Below are positions 9,881-21,458 of a stretch of 64,000 bases of DNA, piece by piece (the stretch's first letter is position 1; every line of letters starts with the position of its first letter). The stretch spans positions 481,168-545,167 of the forward strand of contig NC_018234.1 in the NCBI RefSeq assembly GCF_000227135.1, read 5' to 3'. The notes under the pieces were generated by a model that ran no database searches, was not told the DNA's origin, and worked only from the letters and a program-made list of their open reading frames with translations. Source of the DNA: Leishmania donovani. Lineage: Eukaryota; Euglenozoa; Kinetoplastea; Trypanosomatida; Trypanosomatidae. The position numbers and the translations under genes are program-made.

Positions 9881-11837
9881 CCGGCTGTTGGTGGGGCTTG
9901 ACGCGAAGGCGCTCGCAGGCGGCGTCGGAGATGGCGAGAGGGGCGACGGAGGCCGGTTCGGTGAGAGCCACACCCCACTGCAGGGAAAGGTGTGGCCCTT
10001 AACGGGCGCACGCGACGAAAAGGAAGGCAGAGGTCGGTGGGACAGCACGGAGTGCCCGCTGAAGTGTGCGCCTGAACGCTTGAACAGCTCGTTTCCCGCC
10101 AAGGCTGCCGCTCTGTTCATGAGGGACATCGTCCCGGATGCGCAGCGTAGTTCACATCATATTACTTTCCATACACCTGCCTCGTCTTGTCTCTCTGACC
10201 TTTCTCCGTCTCCGCCGCGCCCTCGGGAGTGGTGCTTGCCTGAGTGTGCGAGATGTACATAATATCTGTTCGAGAGGGAAGACAGGAAGCCGAACGGCGC
10301 GGCTCGGCACACCACCTTCACCTGCTCACCTTGGCTCTTCCCCCTCCCATCCCGTAGCCACTGCCGTAGCTGCTGCTGCTGCTGCTGCTGCGCTGAACGG
10401 CTAGCGCTTTCCCGGTTGGGCGACGTTGCGGTTGTCTGCATGCTTTGTTGAGCACGTACTTCGCCTCGGGGGCTGAGTGGGTGTGTCTGTGTGTGAGCGG
10501 CTCCTGGGGTTTGGTGCTTCCTTCTGTCCTTCTTTCTTTCATGTACCGGTGGGCGCCCGTACCCCGACGCGCTTCATCTTCTCCCTTCCATCGTTGCAGG
10601 GTCGCGTTGTAGCGGTGCCCACCCCCTCCCCCTTGGCGCACATGACGTCACTGCCCACCACCAGGCGAGGCATCAAGAAGGCCACAGTCACTGCATCGCA
10701 CATATGGGGCGAAGGTGAGTGAAGGCCATTGTGACTGACCGCTCCTTTCGGAGTCTCTTAAACGCACACACACACAGAGCGAGCAAGCGGGATCATGCGT
10801 GCGTGCGTGTGTGGACGCGTCAACGTCTACTCCATCTCTCTTCTCCACATGGATACCCGAACACGTGCGCATCGGTGCACGCCAGTGGGGGTGGGGTGGG
10901 GGAGGGGGACAACGGCCGCTCCGAAGTCACAACCACGGCGGCCTCCTTTTTCATTCCAAGGGGGAGGGTGCTCTCATACACGATTGGTGCCCGCTTATTC
11001 GTTTTATGGGGTAAGGGGAAAGACCCTCCACCTACGAACGTACTTCCTGCGCGCCCGCCCGCTCTGCCTCCCTCACGCACAATCCCCATCTCTCTCTCAC
11101 CGCCTCTCGCACACACAGAGGCAGTCGGCTTCCCCCCTCCCTCCCCCCCAAGCCACGCTCCTTTCCTTGACCGCACACACGCACACACGACAGCATCGTT
11201 CGCTTGCATGCCGACACGCCCCTCTTCCCTCTTCTTCGTATCTCAGACGGTTGCGGTCTTGCGCTCCTGTCCAACCCGATTGCCTTGACACACAGAGACC
11301 GGACTGCCACAGAGCCTCCCCCGCATCCCCTTTCTCGTATCATAGCCCCTCTGTTACCCTCAGCGCATCTGCCCACCACGCTGAACTCCCTTCGTTTCTC
11401 TCATCGACGCTGCCTGCTCGGAGCGCGTGTTCGACTATACAACGGGCAGCGAGGAGTGGAGGCGAAGGAGGCGGGGAGACGACCGTCTTTCGTCGCTGTC
11501 TAATCCCGGCTTCTCTGTCGCTCAGGCACCGCAGCGCACCATTGGTTCCGAAGAGCTATCAAGGAAGGGGCACTGCAGCACACTGCGTGCGTGAGCCTGG
11601 TGGCGGCTTGAGAGCCAGCTCTTACAACCTCACAGACAAGTCATCGAGTAATCTTTATCGGACGCCTCCTGGCCCCCTTGCACACTGCTGCCCTGTGCGT
11701 ACGCGTGGATACGTGGCCGCGTCAGGCTGTTGAGCTCCTCTTCGCGCGTTGTGTGAGCTTTTCGTGTAGTTTTCTGCTGTGGTCGCACCCGTCCTTGTCC
11801 GTCTCTCTGGCCTCCGCCCCTTTCCCCACGGTGCCCA
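9881..11837 (+). other. Two-kilobase spacer between RSPH9 and PA200
   Basis: No credible gene is seen. Open frames such as 10795-11733 are rich in Ser/Pro/His/Arg and look like translated pyrimidine or CA tracts. The region contains a (GCT)n run at 10369-10391, short CA runs near 10763 and 11110-11185, and C/T-rich stretches (11035-11180, 11790-11830). It probably consists of the RSPH9 3' UTR and the PA200 5' UTR. Confidence 0.55.
10369..10391 (+). repeat. (GCT)n trinucleotide microsatellite
   Basis: About seven and a half uninterrupted GCT units in the presumed RSPH9 3' UTR. It has no coding role that I can support. Confidence 0.85.
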
Positions 11838-14800
11838 ATGTCCTCTTCGCGTTCGTGGTCGTCATCTGATGGCGACAGCAACGACCACGCGGCCTTGTGG
11901 TGGAGCGATGACAGCGATGCGGCGAATTCGGTGACAGACGAAGCGAACGCCAACGCTGCGACGCCTTGCCATTGCACCGAGGAGGACAGACCGGCGGCGG
12001 ATGGCGTTGCCGGCCGCGTGGAGGACGTCGGGCGGCTGGAGCCGAGGGAGCGCATTCATCGGTACATCGACCAATGCATTCCTCCAGCGCTCATGTCCCA
12101 TCAGCGATCCGCGGACGGGCCTCTGCTTGTCCAGCTGTGTGCGGAACTGGAGGCGTTCGGCACGCCAAAGGCGTGGACGAATCACGTGCCCGCTACGGTG
12201 TTTGACGAGTACGCGGCAACAGTCGAAAAGGACGCGAGGGGCAGCGAGGCAACTCACCCCCACAGCGCCGCCCCGGAGCTGGGGCCGCGAGCTGACTTGT
12301 TCGAAGCGGCCTTGTACTCATGCGAGAACGTGGCGTACCCCTCGCACCCGTCGTTGGCGGAGCTGCGCCGCGCTGCGGGGTGTGACAGCGGCGCCACCGT
12401 CCCCTGGTCGACGCTGACGCGTCACTTGTCGTACCTGAGTGTGCGACTTCACGGGGTGCTGTCCGCGCCACACGGCTGCTTTGGTGCCTACGTGCTTCCG
12501 CTACGCCTTCAGGCGTCGGTGGTGCCGCTTCTCTACGCCTGGGCGACGCACTGGCCCCTCATCGAGGCGGATATTGAGTGCTGGCGAGCGGTCGTGCGCT
12601 GCTTTTACGCTGCGTGCCGACCACCGAGCCCTGATAAGGCGTCCTCCGACGCGAATGTGGAGGCAGCTCTCAGATCAACCTTCACGCTGCCGTGGCAGCC
12701 GCTGGCGGCACTCTGCCTGAGCGCTCGAGACAAGCGGAACGCTGAGTTGCCCTCGTGGCGCTCCACACTCACCGCCATCGTCACCTCGCTGCCGTCGCTG
12801 TGCCGTCGCGCGTCGCCTCACTTTAGCGCTGCCGCCGTGGACGGCCTCTGGGGCCTCGTAGCCGGCCAACTCGCGCCGACGGAGGACGGCGTTGCTGCGC
12901 TGTCCCTGTTTGTACGACTCGTGCCGTACCGTCACCTCTGCCAGCCGAAAACAGATGTGGTCGTAACGCATGGCGCTATCGAGAACGAGGCCATTACCTC
13001 GACAGGGGAGAACAACCGCGGGCCTCACATACAGCAGGAGGGTGAGCTCGCATCCACCACGGCGGCAGCCGCGCCGCCGCAGCTGACGGCACGGGCAAAG
13101 CAGATCCTGCGCTTCCTGCTGGTGGAGACGGCCACGTGGCAACCGCCAAGTCGTCCCTCGCCTGCGGTGGCGCCGAGCGGTGCCAAAGGGAGGAAGTCGA
13201 AAGCGTCGGCGCGGGGCTTTTACCTCACATGGGAGAAGGCCGTCATGACCTTCGCCGGGTCGCTTGCACGCGCGCATCCCGGAGTGGCTGGCATGGACGC
13301 ATTTGCGGAGCCTCTCTTCACCGCGTGGCTGCAGGCGCTACAGCTGCCGGCAGGGAGCGGCGCCGGACTTCCAGGCGCTTCCGCGACATCGGCGGCCGCC
13401 GTGTCGCATCTCATGCGTAAGGGAGGTCATGAGGCCAACTCGCCAACAGGCTTGAACACTGCGCGTGGCGGCCCGGAGGCGAGCTCGCGCGCAATCAGCT
13501 GGACAGCGGCACCGTACGTGCGCCTGCTGAACGGCTTCCCGGACACCGGCGACTCACCGCTCTGGCGCCATTTGGAGCGGTGGCTCCACGCCACTAGTGT
13601 GCTGGTGCGTCCTGGCATGCCGTGCACGAAAGGCAGTGCAGCCGATCGCGTGTGCGACTGCTACAGCTCACTGGCGCGCGAGGCAGTTCGTCGCTGCGCT
13701 CCCAATGAGAAGAGGGCAGCACCCAAGCGCCAGGCGTCACGCGGCGCGGCAGTCGTAGAGGGGCCTGACACGCAAGCCAGCGCACCTCCCGACGATGCTG
13801 CTGCTGAATCGACCGCGGCGCAGGCAGCGCGCCGCTGGGGTCCCGCCACGGCGGAGCGGTTTGTCTCTCTGCTTCTTCCGCATGCTGTGGCGGCGTTTCA
13901 GGCACGGGCGCGGCAGGCGCAGCCGCTGTTGTGGGCGCTGCTGCGGCTGTCGCCTGCCACGGTGCTGCCAGACTTTCTGAATTGTGTGCGGACGGGCCTA
14001 CGCAGCCCCACGGAGGTGGCGGCGCAGCGTGCTGTCTCGACACGGCTTCTCACTGGCGCCGTGCCCACCATCCTGGTAGATGCAGAGGCCGCGTCGCTGC
14101 TGCCCTCCAACACGAGCAGCGCTACTCTGCTTGCCTTCCTGCGGGAGACGCTGCCGTCGATGCTCACGTTCGTGAATCCGAGCGACGTGGTGAGTGCGCT
14201 GCCTGTCCTCTCGCTCGTGGCGGTCGCGACGAGCTATGCCGGAGCGGAGGAGGTGTTCGGCACCGTCGACGAGGTGGACGCCTTTGCGAAGGCCTACGTG
14301 GCGCGTGTGCTTCCGCTCTTTGCTGCCAACGCCGACGTGAAGGACGGCCACTTTCCAAACGCCGAGGTGATGGTTCGCGCATTTCTGCGGACTCTGCCGT
14401 CGACGGCTCTCTCGATGGTGACGCGCGAGGTGTTGCGAGAGGCGCAAAGCCGTGATCACGGTGCTCGCATGGCCGGGCTGGTGCGCATGGTTGCTGCCTG
14501 CGCGCCGGCTGAGGCATGGGCCTGGGCACAGAAGCACTGGCTCCGAGTCCTGCTTGACACGTCTGCGCGAGACGCCGAGGTGGAGTGGGCGGCACCGCTG
14601 CTAGCGGCCTGCGTCGCCGACCTGGGCGACCGCTCGCTCGCACGCGCGCACGCCACATCGATCTGGCGCGGCGTGCAACTGCAGCTTCGCATTCTGACCA
14701 GTAAGAAGCGCCGCACCGCTGGCGCCCAAGTCATGGAGGCGCTCATGGCATCGCTGATGCGGCCGCGGGAACGTTCCGAGACCCATCTTCGCATCTCAAG

Positions 14801-17800
14801 CGGCGAGCAGCTTCGACTGCAGCAGCGGCAGGCGACGGCGACGGCCCCGGGCTCTACTCGTGTACCGGGTTCTGCTACTGAACTGCCGTTGTCAAGGATC
14901 GGCACGGCAACTGAGGCGCGGGTGTACGTAGAGTGGCCGGGCGCAGAGGATGTGCAGGTGGCGGTGGATCTCTTCAACGCGTCCCTCCAAGACTGCGTGC
15001 ACGTGATTGAGGAGGTGAGCGGTGGCGCCGTCCTCAATACCGCCGCAGCAGGGGCGACAGTGGCGGTTTCAAGCGATGGTGACATTTCGCTTCACGCGCA
15101 GTTCTTCGCGGCCGCCTCCACCGCCACCGCAGCACCAAGCAGCGGCGCTGATGCTGTCTTGTGCGAGAGTGCCGCGGCTGTGACGCGGCACAGCGTTCTG
15201 GAAGGGACGCTGCACTGGATGCAGCGACTCCTCTGCGCATGCGAGTGGGTGTTTATCGAGCCGACGCCGACCGCGACGGCAGCGGACCCGCAGCAGACGC
15301 GCGGCGTGCCGTGGTGGGACGTGGATCCACACGTGCCGTGGCGCCCCACCGGCGCCCCGCTGCTCCCAGCGTCGTGCAGGCCCGCGTACACGCGGGCGGA
15401 GGTTTTTGAAGTGCTTCGCAGGTGCGTGTGCCTCCCCATGCTGCGCCAGCACGTCGTCGTTCCCTTGCGTCAGTGCGGCGTGGAGTTGAAGGAGTGGTTT
15501 GGCGCGCCTTCCGGCGAGGAGGTGCCCACGTCGGCTGACGACAGCCAAGCTGCCGTGGTGGAGCTGCTGCGACTGCTCCAGTGGCTGTCGTCTTCCATTG
15601 TGCGGCTGCCTCAGCAGCGGTGGCGACCGGCCGCGTCGCTCTCGCACTACCTGCGCCGCATCATAGGGAGGCAGTGCCCATGGGTGCGTCGACGTCTACC
15701 GCTGGGGTGCTGGGTCGACCGCTCGCTGCAGCTGCAGGTGGAGGCGGTGGCGCACGGGCATCTACCAGTGACGCAGAAGACGTTCTCGGACGTTGTGTCC
15801 GTTGTGCAGAGCCTGTGTCTGTCGCCGCGGCGGCCCGTCTGGGGTGGTGCGATGCGGCTGCTCGTGCACGTGCGCCTCTTCGGCGCCCTCGACAGCGCCT
15901 CGCTTGCGATGTTCGAGGGCCGGGTGCGCGCCGTGGCGGCCGACATCGTCTGCCAGTGGCGCGCAGGGGTGGCGTCTGCAGCGTCGGACACCGCCGTGAC
16001 GAAGGCGGCACTGCGTCCACAGGAGCAGCGGCGGCGGCTGCCTGCGACCACCACGGCGGCGGTCGAAAGCCCCGGTGACGGCAACGGCAGAGCTGGCCAG
16101 CCACTTGCCCGCAGCACTCCGGCGGTCATCGGAGTCGCACCTTCCGCGACGCTTCGGCTGCACACGCTGCAGGGTGCAATGGAAGGGGTGCAGACGCTCC
16201 TGATGTCACTGGCACTCAACCGCGAGTTCTTCGAGGCGCCGACCACGTGCATGGAATCGCTGCGCTTCCTGGTTCGCTTCCCGGAAGAGCTGCGCTCCGT
16301 CACCGCCGGGCTGCTGCTGCCTCAGTTCACGGAACGCGTGCGCTCGGCCAAAGTGCTTCTCATCACCGGCGCTGCCCGCTCTCCCGCCTTCACGGAGGAG
16401 CTGGTGCAGGTTGCCTACGAGCTTGCTGCCACGTACCCCGCGCGCGCCGTGCTACTTCTGGCGTACGCCCATCTTGTCTACTGGCCGTCTCCGTGTCGCT
16501 GGGTCTCTCTGCGCGCCGTACGCTACCTAGCGCGCCTGTCCCTCTCTTCCCACGTCGTTTTGCGCTGCGTGGCAGCTGACCTCTTACAGGCTGTGTCGCT
16601 GCCGGTCACCGTGCGTGAACCAACGTGGACGGTGTGCGCGGTTCCCGGTGCCCTTGCGGTGCCCGCATCCTTCTTACTTCCACCAGACGCAGCGAAGGAG
16701 CTGCTGAGTGAGACGGAGCAGCGGGCGCACGAGGCTGCCGTGACAGCGGCGCAGGACTGCGTGCAACGACTGACGGAGGCATGCCCGTTGATGCCCTACT
16801 ACGTCGGCACGAAGGGCCTCGTGCTTCCGCTGAGTTACCTCACGGTGCCCAGGTGCGCAGCGTCCGCGCTGGGCCTGCATCCGGTGCAGCCAGGCTCTGA
16901 AGCGACGTCTATTCACTGCAGTGCGATCACCGGCGCCGCCTTTGTGGACGCCATCACGTACACGCAGCCGCCTGACGCTGCCGCTTACCGTCTTCAGTGG
17001 CTGGCGACGCTGCTGGGCGGCATGAATGGCGGTGGTGGCGGCGTCACGGTCGTGGATGCGGAGGAGGAGAGCTGCCAAGCAGCAGACGCAACCGCGCGAC
17101 AGCTGAGTCCGCATTCGTGGGTGCTGCGGCTGCTAGCACTGCCGGTCGAGTGCTCCCAAGTGCATTATGACCGCCAGGTTGCGTCTCCAACCACGGTCGT
17201 AAAGCTGCTCGCCTCGCTGCCGCAGGAGCCGGCGGCGAATGATGCATCGTCGCCGTTCTCTTCTGCTGCCTCGCTGCTGCTCGAGTGGGCCGATAATGCA
17301 CTGCGGACGTGGCGACGCCGTCGTGGTAAAACCCACCAGCCCCGCGGCGGGGACGAGCAGCGCACATGCGCTGCGGACACAGACGATTGTGACGGCCCTT
17401 CCGTGTCGTCCTCCGAGCGTGGCGTGGCAGACACGCCGCCCACTCACCTCACCGGTGGCGAGGGAGATGCACAAGGGCACGCCGGCAAGCATGACGCTAA
17501 GGAGGGCGCCAGCGAAGTGGAGGAGGATGAGATGTATCGCCTCTTTCGCTCTCTCGCGATTGTGTCCTCGGCCGTGCTGCGACTGACTGCCCCACTGCGG
17601 CCGACTGCAGCGCCGAGCTCGGCTCACAAGGGCCCCACAGATGCAGAGCTTCGAACGCGGGCAGTGCACTTCTTCTCTGACGTTGTCGCGTGCGTCTGCA
17701 GCCATGCGGCCGTGCCGCACAGCGTCGCGCAGCGGGTCATGGCTGTGGCTTTCACGACGCTGGGAGAATCGCTGACGTCCGAGGAAGTGTGGATGGTAGT

Positions 17801-19184
17801 CTATGCCTTGGTAGGTCAACTGGGAAGTACGACCCACGCGGAGACCGCGACCGCCGCCGCTGATGACGCCCGCAGCAGCGGCGCTGATACGTGGTCACAG
17901 CGACGGCAGCGCCTCTTGTCCTTCATCGGCGCCCTCTTCTGCGGTGTGCCTCCAGCGGTCATCGGGGCCAACCTTCCCCGGCTGGTCGCCCTCATCGAAG
18001 CGCACGCGCAGGTATTCAGCTTCTCTTCGGCGGACCAGGTGCGGCAGATGGCGGCAATGGCTGTAGCGCAGCTGATCGGTTTCACGGCTCTGCAGAGCAA
18101 CCTTCGAGTTGAGTTCAACGGCTGTCGCACGGCCGCTGATGCGCTGATGGTCTCGCTCATGCAGCGTGCCAACACCACCGTGTTCCATGGACGGCTTCCG
18201 CTTGTGTGTCTCGGGTCCGAAAGCGAGGACAGCCTGTCGAAGGCCTCGTCAGCGACTCGCGCTGCCGCCGCCATCAGCAGCGGTGAGGCACCTGAGTCTG
18301 CCGGTGTTGGATCGCCGACCTCCCAAGACGCTGCGCTGCTCACCTTCACCGCCCTGTGCCTCCAACAATCCCCGGCGGACATGCTGGAGGCACACGCACG
18401 CGACATGGTGCTGCTGCTCTGCTGCTGTCTTGACCTGTCCTTCACGGAGGTGCAGCATCTTCACGAGGCGGTGGAGGCGGCTCTCGCCTCTCTGGTGGCT
18501 CTTCGGATGTCCAAGGCTCGTGTCCATGAGTTGATCGAGCAGCTCTGCAGTGTCTGTACCGGCTCAGTCGCGTATGGCACATCACGACGGGCGAAGGTGG
18601 CGTGCACGCGTGCACTGCGTCGGCTCATCTTTCCGAACCTGCACCGCATCGGCAGGTTTGCCGTCATGGAGCAGGTCGCTGCCGCGAGCCTTGCTGCATT
18701 GGCACATCGTGACGCTGGCATCCGTGCCGAGGGTAGCCACCTGTTGGCCGTGCTTACCAAGGTTGCGGCCGAGGCGCAGACACGCGTGCTAGTGCAGCGG
18801 CTGGTTCAGGAGCTGCGTCAGCTGCCTCGTGAAACCGCCGCGGCCGCATCTGCGGCGTCAGAGCACCAGCGGGAGGATGCGCCCTCCAGCAGTGGTGTAG
18901 GCGCAGTATCAGTGGGTCGTCGCGTGGCCCTTGTGCAAGCGCTCGGCGCGGTGGTGCTGGCTGACCCCGGTGAACCGTCCTCTTACGTACCAAAGGTGAT
19001 GGTGCAGCTCGCGGGCTGCGCGCGGGAGGGCAACACCGAGTGCGGCCGTGTGGCGAAGCGCGTCTTCGAGGAATGGTGGCATGCGCACCGCGAGGGGTGG
19101 GAGCACGTGTACAAGTCGCGCTTTACTCCTGCGGAGGTGGATGCGATGTCCGACCTTCTTCTCGCACCACGGTACTACGCATAG
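11838..19184 (+). CDS. PSME4: PA200/Blm10-type proteasome activator
   Basis: A 2448-residue, helix-rich HEAT-like protein. The C terminus reads DLLLAPRYYA. The final YYA is the HbYX-type tail by which PA200/Blm10 docks into the 20S core, and human PSME4 also ends in YYA. The residues before it (KSRFTPAEVDAMSDLL) also suit the conserved C-terminal PA200 domain. PA200 caps the 20S proteasome independently of ATP and ubiquitin and is linked to histone turnover and stress. The N terminus is Ser/Asp-rich, and Ala/Ser-rich inserts (for example about residues 385-420 and 1830-1900) make it longer than human (about 1840) or yeast Blm10 (about 2140). The ATG at 11838 is the first in frame after the upstream pyrimidine tract. 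The family call rests on the tail plus overall architecture; no residues were aligned by computation. Confidence 0.85.
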   Translation: MSSSRSWSSSDGDSNDHAALWWSDDSDAANSVTDEANANAATPCHCTEEDRPAADGVAGRVEDVGRLEPRERIHRYIDQCIPPALMSHQRSADGPLLVQLCAELEAFGTPKAWTNHVPATVFDEYAATVEKDARGSEATHPHSAAPELGPRADLFEAALYSCENVAYPSHPSLAELRRAAGCDSGATVPWSTLTRHLSYLSVRLHGVLSAPHGCFGAYVLPLRLQASVVPLLYAWATHWPLIEADIECWRAVVRCFYAACRPPSPDKASSDANVEAALRSTFTLPWQPLAALCLSARDKRNAELPSWRSTLTAIVTSLPSLCRRASPHFSAAAVDGLWGLVAGQLAPTEDGVAALSLFVRLVPYRHLCQPKTDVVVTHGAIENEAITSTGENNRGPHIQQEGELASTTAAAAPPQLTARAKQILRFLLVETATWQPPSRPSPAVAPSGAKGRKSKASARGFYLTWEKAVMTFAGSLARAHPGVAGMDAFAEPLFTAWLQALQLPAGSGAGLPGASATSAAAVSHLMRKGGHEANSPTGLNTARGGPEASSRAISWTAAPYVRLLNGFPDTGDSPLWRHLERWLHATSVLVRPGMPCTKGSAADRVCDCYSSLAREAVRRCAPNEKRAAPKRQASRGAAVVEGPDTQASAPPDDAAAESTAAQAARRWGPATAERFVSLLLPHAVAAFQARARQAQPLLWALLRLSPATVLPDFLNCVRTGLRSPTEVAAQRAVSTRLLTGAVPTILVDAEAASLLPSNTSSATLLAFLRETLPSMLTFVNPSDVVSALPVLSLVAVATSYAGAEEVFGTVDEVDAFAKAYVARVLPLFAANADVKDGHFPNAEVMVRAFLRTLPSTALSMVTREVLREAQSRDHGARMAGLVRMVAACAPAEAWAWAQKHWLRVLLDTSARDAEVEWAAPLLAACVADLGDRSLARAHATSIWRGVQLQLRILTSKKRRTAGAQVMEALMASLMRPRERSETHLRISSGEQLRLQQRQATATAPGSTRVPGSATELPLSRIGTATEARVYVEWPGAEDVQVAVDLFNASLQDCVHVIEEVSGGAVLNTAAAGATVAVSSDGDISLHAQFFAAASTATAAPSSGADAVLCESAAAVTRHSVLEGTLHWMQRLLCACEWVFIEPTPTATAADPQQTRGVPWWDVDPHVPWRPTGAPLLPASCRPAYTRAEVFEVLRRCVCLPMLRQHVVVPLRQCGVELKEWFGAPSGEEVPTSADDSQAAVVELLRLLQWLSSSIVRLPQQRWRPAASLSHYLRRIIGRQCPWVRRRLPLGCWVDRSLQLQVEAVAHGHLPVTQKTFSDVVSVVQSLCLSPRRPVWGGAMRLLVHVRLFGALDSASLAMFEGRVRAVAADIVCQWRAGVASAASDTAVTKAALRPQEQRRRLPATTTAAVESPGDGNGRAGQPLARSTPAVIGVAPSATLRLHTLQGAMEGVQTLLMSLALNREFFEAPTTCMESLRFLVRFPEELRSVTAGLLLPQFTERVRSAKVLLITGAARSPAFTEELVQVAYELAATYPARAVLLLAYAHLVYWPSPCRWVSLRAVRYLARLSLSSHVVLRCVAADLLQAVSLPVTVREPTWTVCAVPGALAVPASFLLPPDAAKELLSETEQRAHEAAVTAAQDCVQRLTEACPLMPYYVGTKGLVLPLSYLTVPRCAASALGLHPVQPGSEATSIHCSAITGAAFVDAITYTQPPDAAAYRLQWLATLLGGMNGGGGGVTVVDAEEESCQAADATARQLSPHSWVLRLLALPVECSQVHYDRQVASPTTVVKLLASLPQEPAANDASSPFSSAASLLLEWADNALRTWRRRRGKTHQPRGGDEQRTCAADTDDCDGPSVSSSERGVADTPPTHLTGGEGDAQGHAGKHDAKEGASEVEEDEMYRLFRSLAIVSSAVLRLTAPLRPTAAPSSAHKGPTDAELRTRAVHFFSDVVACVCSHAAVPHSVAQRVMAVAFTTLGESLTSEEVWMVVYALVGQLGSTTHAETATAAADDARSSGADTWSQRRQRLLSFIGALFCGVPPAVIGANLPRLVALIEAHAQVFSFSSADQVRQMAAMAVAQLIGFTALQSNLRVEFNGCRTAADALMVSLMQRANTTVFHGRLPLVCLGSESEDSLSKASSATRAAAAISSGEAPESAGVGSPTSQDAALLTFTALCLQQSPADMLEAHARDMVLLLCCCLDLSFTEVQHLHEAVEAALASLVALRMSKARVHELIEQLCSVCTGSVAYGTSRRAKVACTRALRRLIFPNLHRIGRFAVMEQVAAASLAALAHRDAGIRAEGSHLLAVLTKVAAEAQTRVLVQRLVQELRQLPRETAAAASAASEHQREDAPSSSGVGAVSVGRRVALVQALGAVVLADPGEPSSYVPKVMVQLAGCAREGNTECGRVAKRVFEEWWHAHREGWEHVYKSRFTPAEVDAMSDLLLAPRYYA

Positions 19185-21361
19185 GTGAAGTGTGTAGAGG
19201 TGTGCGTGTGTGTGAGTGTGAGGAAGGGGAGGAGGAGATGGGCGGATGAGGTGCGGTGCGGCGGCCTTAGCTGCAGCAACCACGAAGAAAGTTTTGCATA
19301 CCACCATCCCTCTCTCGTTAATGCCGGCCTTCCGCTCCATCTCTCGCTGACAGGCTTGCCTCTGCTCTCTCTCTCTTGACCTGTAGCACGATGGCTTTAT
19401 ATATATGTGCGTGTCTGTGTGGCCTGACTGTCGGGGACATGTTTGGCACTCATGCCTTCTCTTTAAGGGCCCCGTCGCCATACGACATACCCTTCTTCCT
19501 CCTTCCCCCATTTCTCTGGTAGAGCTTGCGTGCTTCGATTTCAGTCTCCTCTGCCTCTCGAGCCACTTCGGCGATTTGCAGGTGCGGGAGAGTGACACAA
19601 GAAGCACAGAGAGACGCGTGCACGCGAGTCGTGCGCAGCGACACGGTTCCACTCTCTTCTTCTACGTCCCTAATGTTCTCGCGCCAGCCACCACTCCTCC
19701 CCCCTCCCCTTCCTCACCCACCCTCGATGATTTCACTGGCTATGCACGGTGGATCCTATACCTTCACAATCATATCGCTCGAACCTCCGCGTTATCGGCG
19801 CCGCGTAGATCAGCTTCACCAACCCACCCAACGGCCGCTCTCTCCTTTTGTATTCCCAGAAGGAGCGCTGGGCTGAAACTTCTCTTCCACCGGCTTTGCC
19901 GACTCACTTCGCCACGCGCACACAAGCACACGTCTCTTGCGTTGCCACCTCGTCGTCTTCGCACCGTGAGCACCGACTCTGTGGCACAGCGACGACCGAC
20001 CCAATCGAACCGATCAGTCCGCCAGTGGACTTGCGCACGTGTGTCGACACACACCCACGTACGCACTTCATACGTACACATCCACATACGCGCCGGGAGC
20101 CTCGGTGGTGGGTGTAGGAGGAGGAGGGGGGCGTCGTCACACTCGTCAGCCCCTGTCCTTCCTCCGGCTTGTATACAGGAAGTGAACGAAACAGAAACAA
20201 AGGGTTCCCCTGCTTCCCCCTCGCTCCCTCCGTCTCTTCATCAGTCTTCAAATTTCTTGTGCCGAAGAAGATTGCTTGGCGAGCCTGTGCTCCCGCGATC
20301 ACGTGCTCGTCGCCGGCATTCGCCTTGTGCTCGATCCCGCTTGATCGACGTGTGGGCCGGGTGGTTTTGGTGCCACCGCCGCTGCTGCCGTTGTCTTCTC
20401 CCCTTTTCGCGTTGTTATTTTCTTGTGTGTGTGTGTGTGCGTGTGCGTGTGTGGAGGGGTATCGGCCGGCGTTGTGGCACGCCCCCCGCCGCCTCCTTCC
20501 TCCTCCTTTTCATTTTCTGCGCCGTGTATGTTTTTGTCTATCATCTCCCCCCCCTCCGCTCGCCTCCTCACGTTCGTGTCTCCTCCCCCTCTCCTGTACG
20601 CCCACTTTGCCACCGACCACACCCGCCCCGCCCCGTCCACTCTCTCTGCGTGCCGTTGTGTGCGCCTGCTGGGGTTTCGCTCTTCTCATCGTCTTTACTT
20701 TTTTTTTTTGCGGCTCACCTAGTCTGCTCTCCTCCCCTCGATCACGCTGTTTGGCTTTCCTGTGCTGTGTTCCTATAATTCGTTTTGGGGATCGAGTCGA
20801 TACAGCCTACGTTGGTGTTTTCGTGGCCGTGGTGGTGCTGGCTGTCCCTCCCTCCCCCCTTCCCTTCCCTTCCTTTTGCCTCACGCCTTGACGCGCTCAC
20901 AGGCACGCAGATACACTGCAACCCTTTTTTCTGTAGATGTATGTACTGATACCCTGCCGCCGCCCCCGTCTCCTCCTACATTGCTGTGCATATCTCACCC
21001 GCTTTCTTATAGCAAGTTGTCATGTATATCAATCTCTCCCCCTCTCTTTCTTCTTTCTTGTCGTGCGCTTCTCTCCCTTTTCATTGTCTGCGCGTCTCGC
21101 GCTCCGCGCGCGGCTCAAGCATCACTGCCACGTCCCCACTATTCTCCTGTCGTCGTGCTCTCCGTTTTCTCCGCGCGTTCGTGCGTGCGTGAGCACACGT
21201 GTCTCCCCTTCCGCTGTGTGTGAACGCGCGCGCTTGCAAACACGGCAACGTTGAAGATGTGTGCGCAGTGATGGTAGACTACCACGACACAACTTTTCCT
21301 TTTTCCCTTGGCGTGCTCTCACACGGGGGCAAATCGCCAAGCGAGCGAGCGTGGCAGGCAG

Positions 21362-21380
21362 ACACACACACACACACACA
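21362..21380 (+). repeat. (AC)n microsatellite
   Basis: A run of about nine AC units in the region upstream of the giant hypothetical gene, just before its predicted splice acceptor. Confidence 0.8.
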
Positions 21381-21425
21381 TACATACGTGTCAGCGCAAG
21401 AAGTCCCTGGCGCGGTGCCGGTGCG

Positions 21426-21458
21426 CTTCTCGCCTTTTCGTTTCTTGCTTTTCGGCAG
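21426..21458 (+). promoter_or_regulatory. Candidate trans-splice acceptor for the giant hypothetical gene
   Basis: A pyrimidine-rich tract with only isolated purines ends in GGCAG with AG at 21457-21458. No ATG occurs between it and 21572, so it supports 21572 as the start and implies a 113-nt 5' UTR. Confidence 0.5.

Noticed and set aside
10795..11733. A 312-codon + frame in the spacer before PA200
   Set aside because: The composition is typical of translated C/T and CA tracts, with no motif, and it covers likely splice regions.
19405..20778. A 457-codon + frame in the spacer before the giant hypothetical gene
   Set aside because: It consists of Ser/Pro/Arg/Cys/Leu runs from pyrimidine tracts, crosses GT and T runs, and has no domain. 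It is better explained as UTR.
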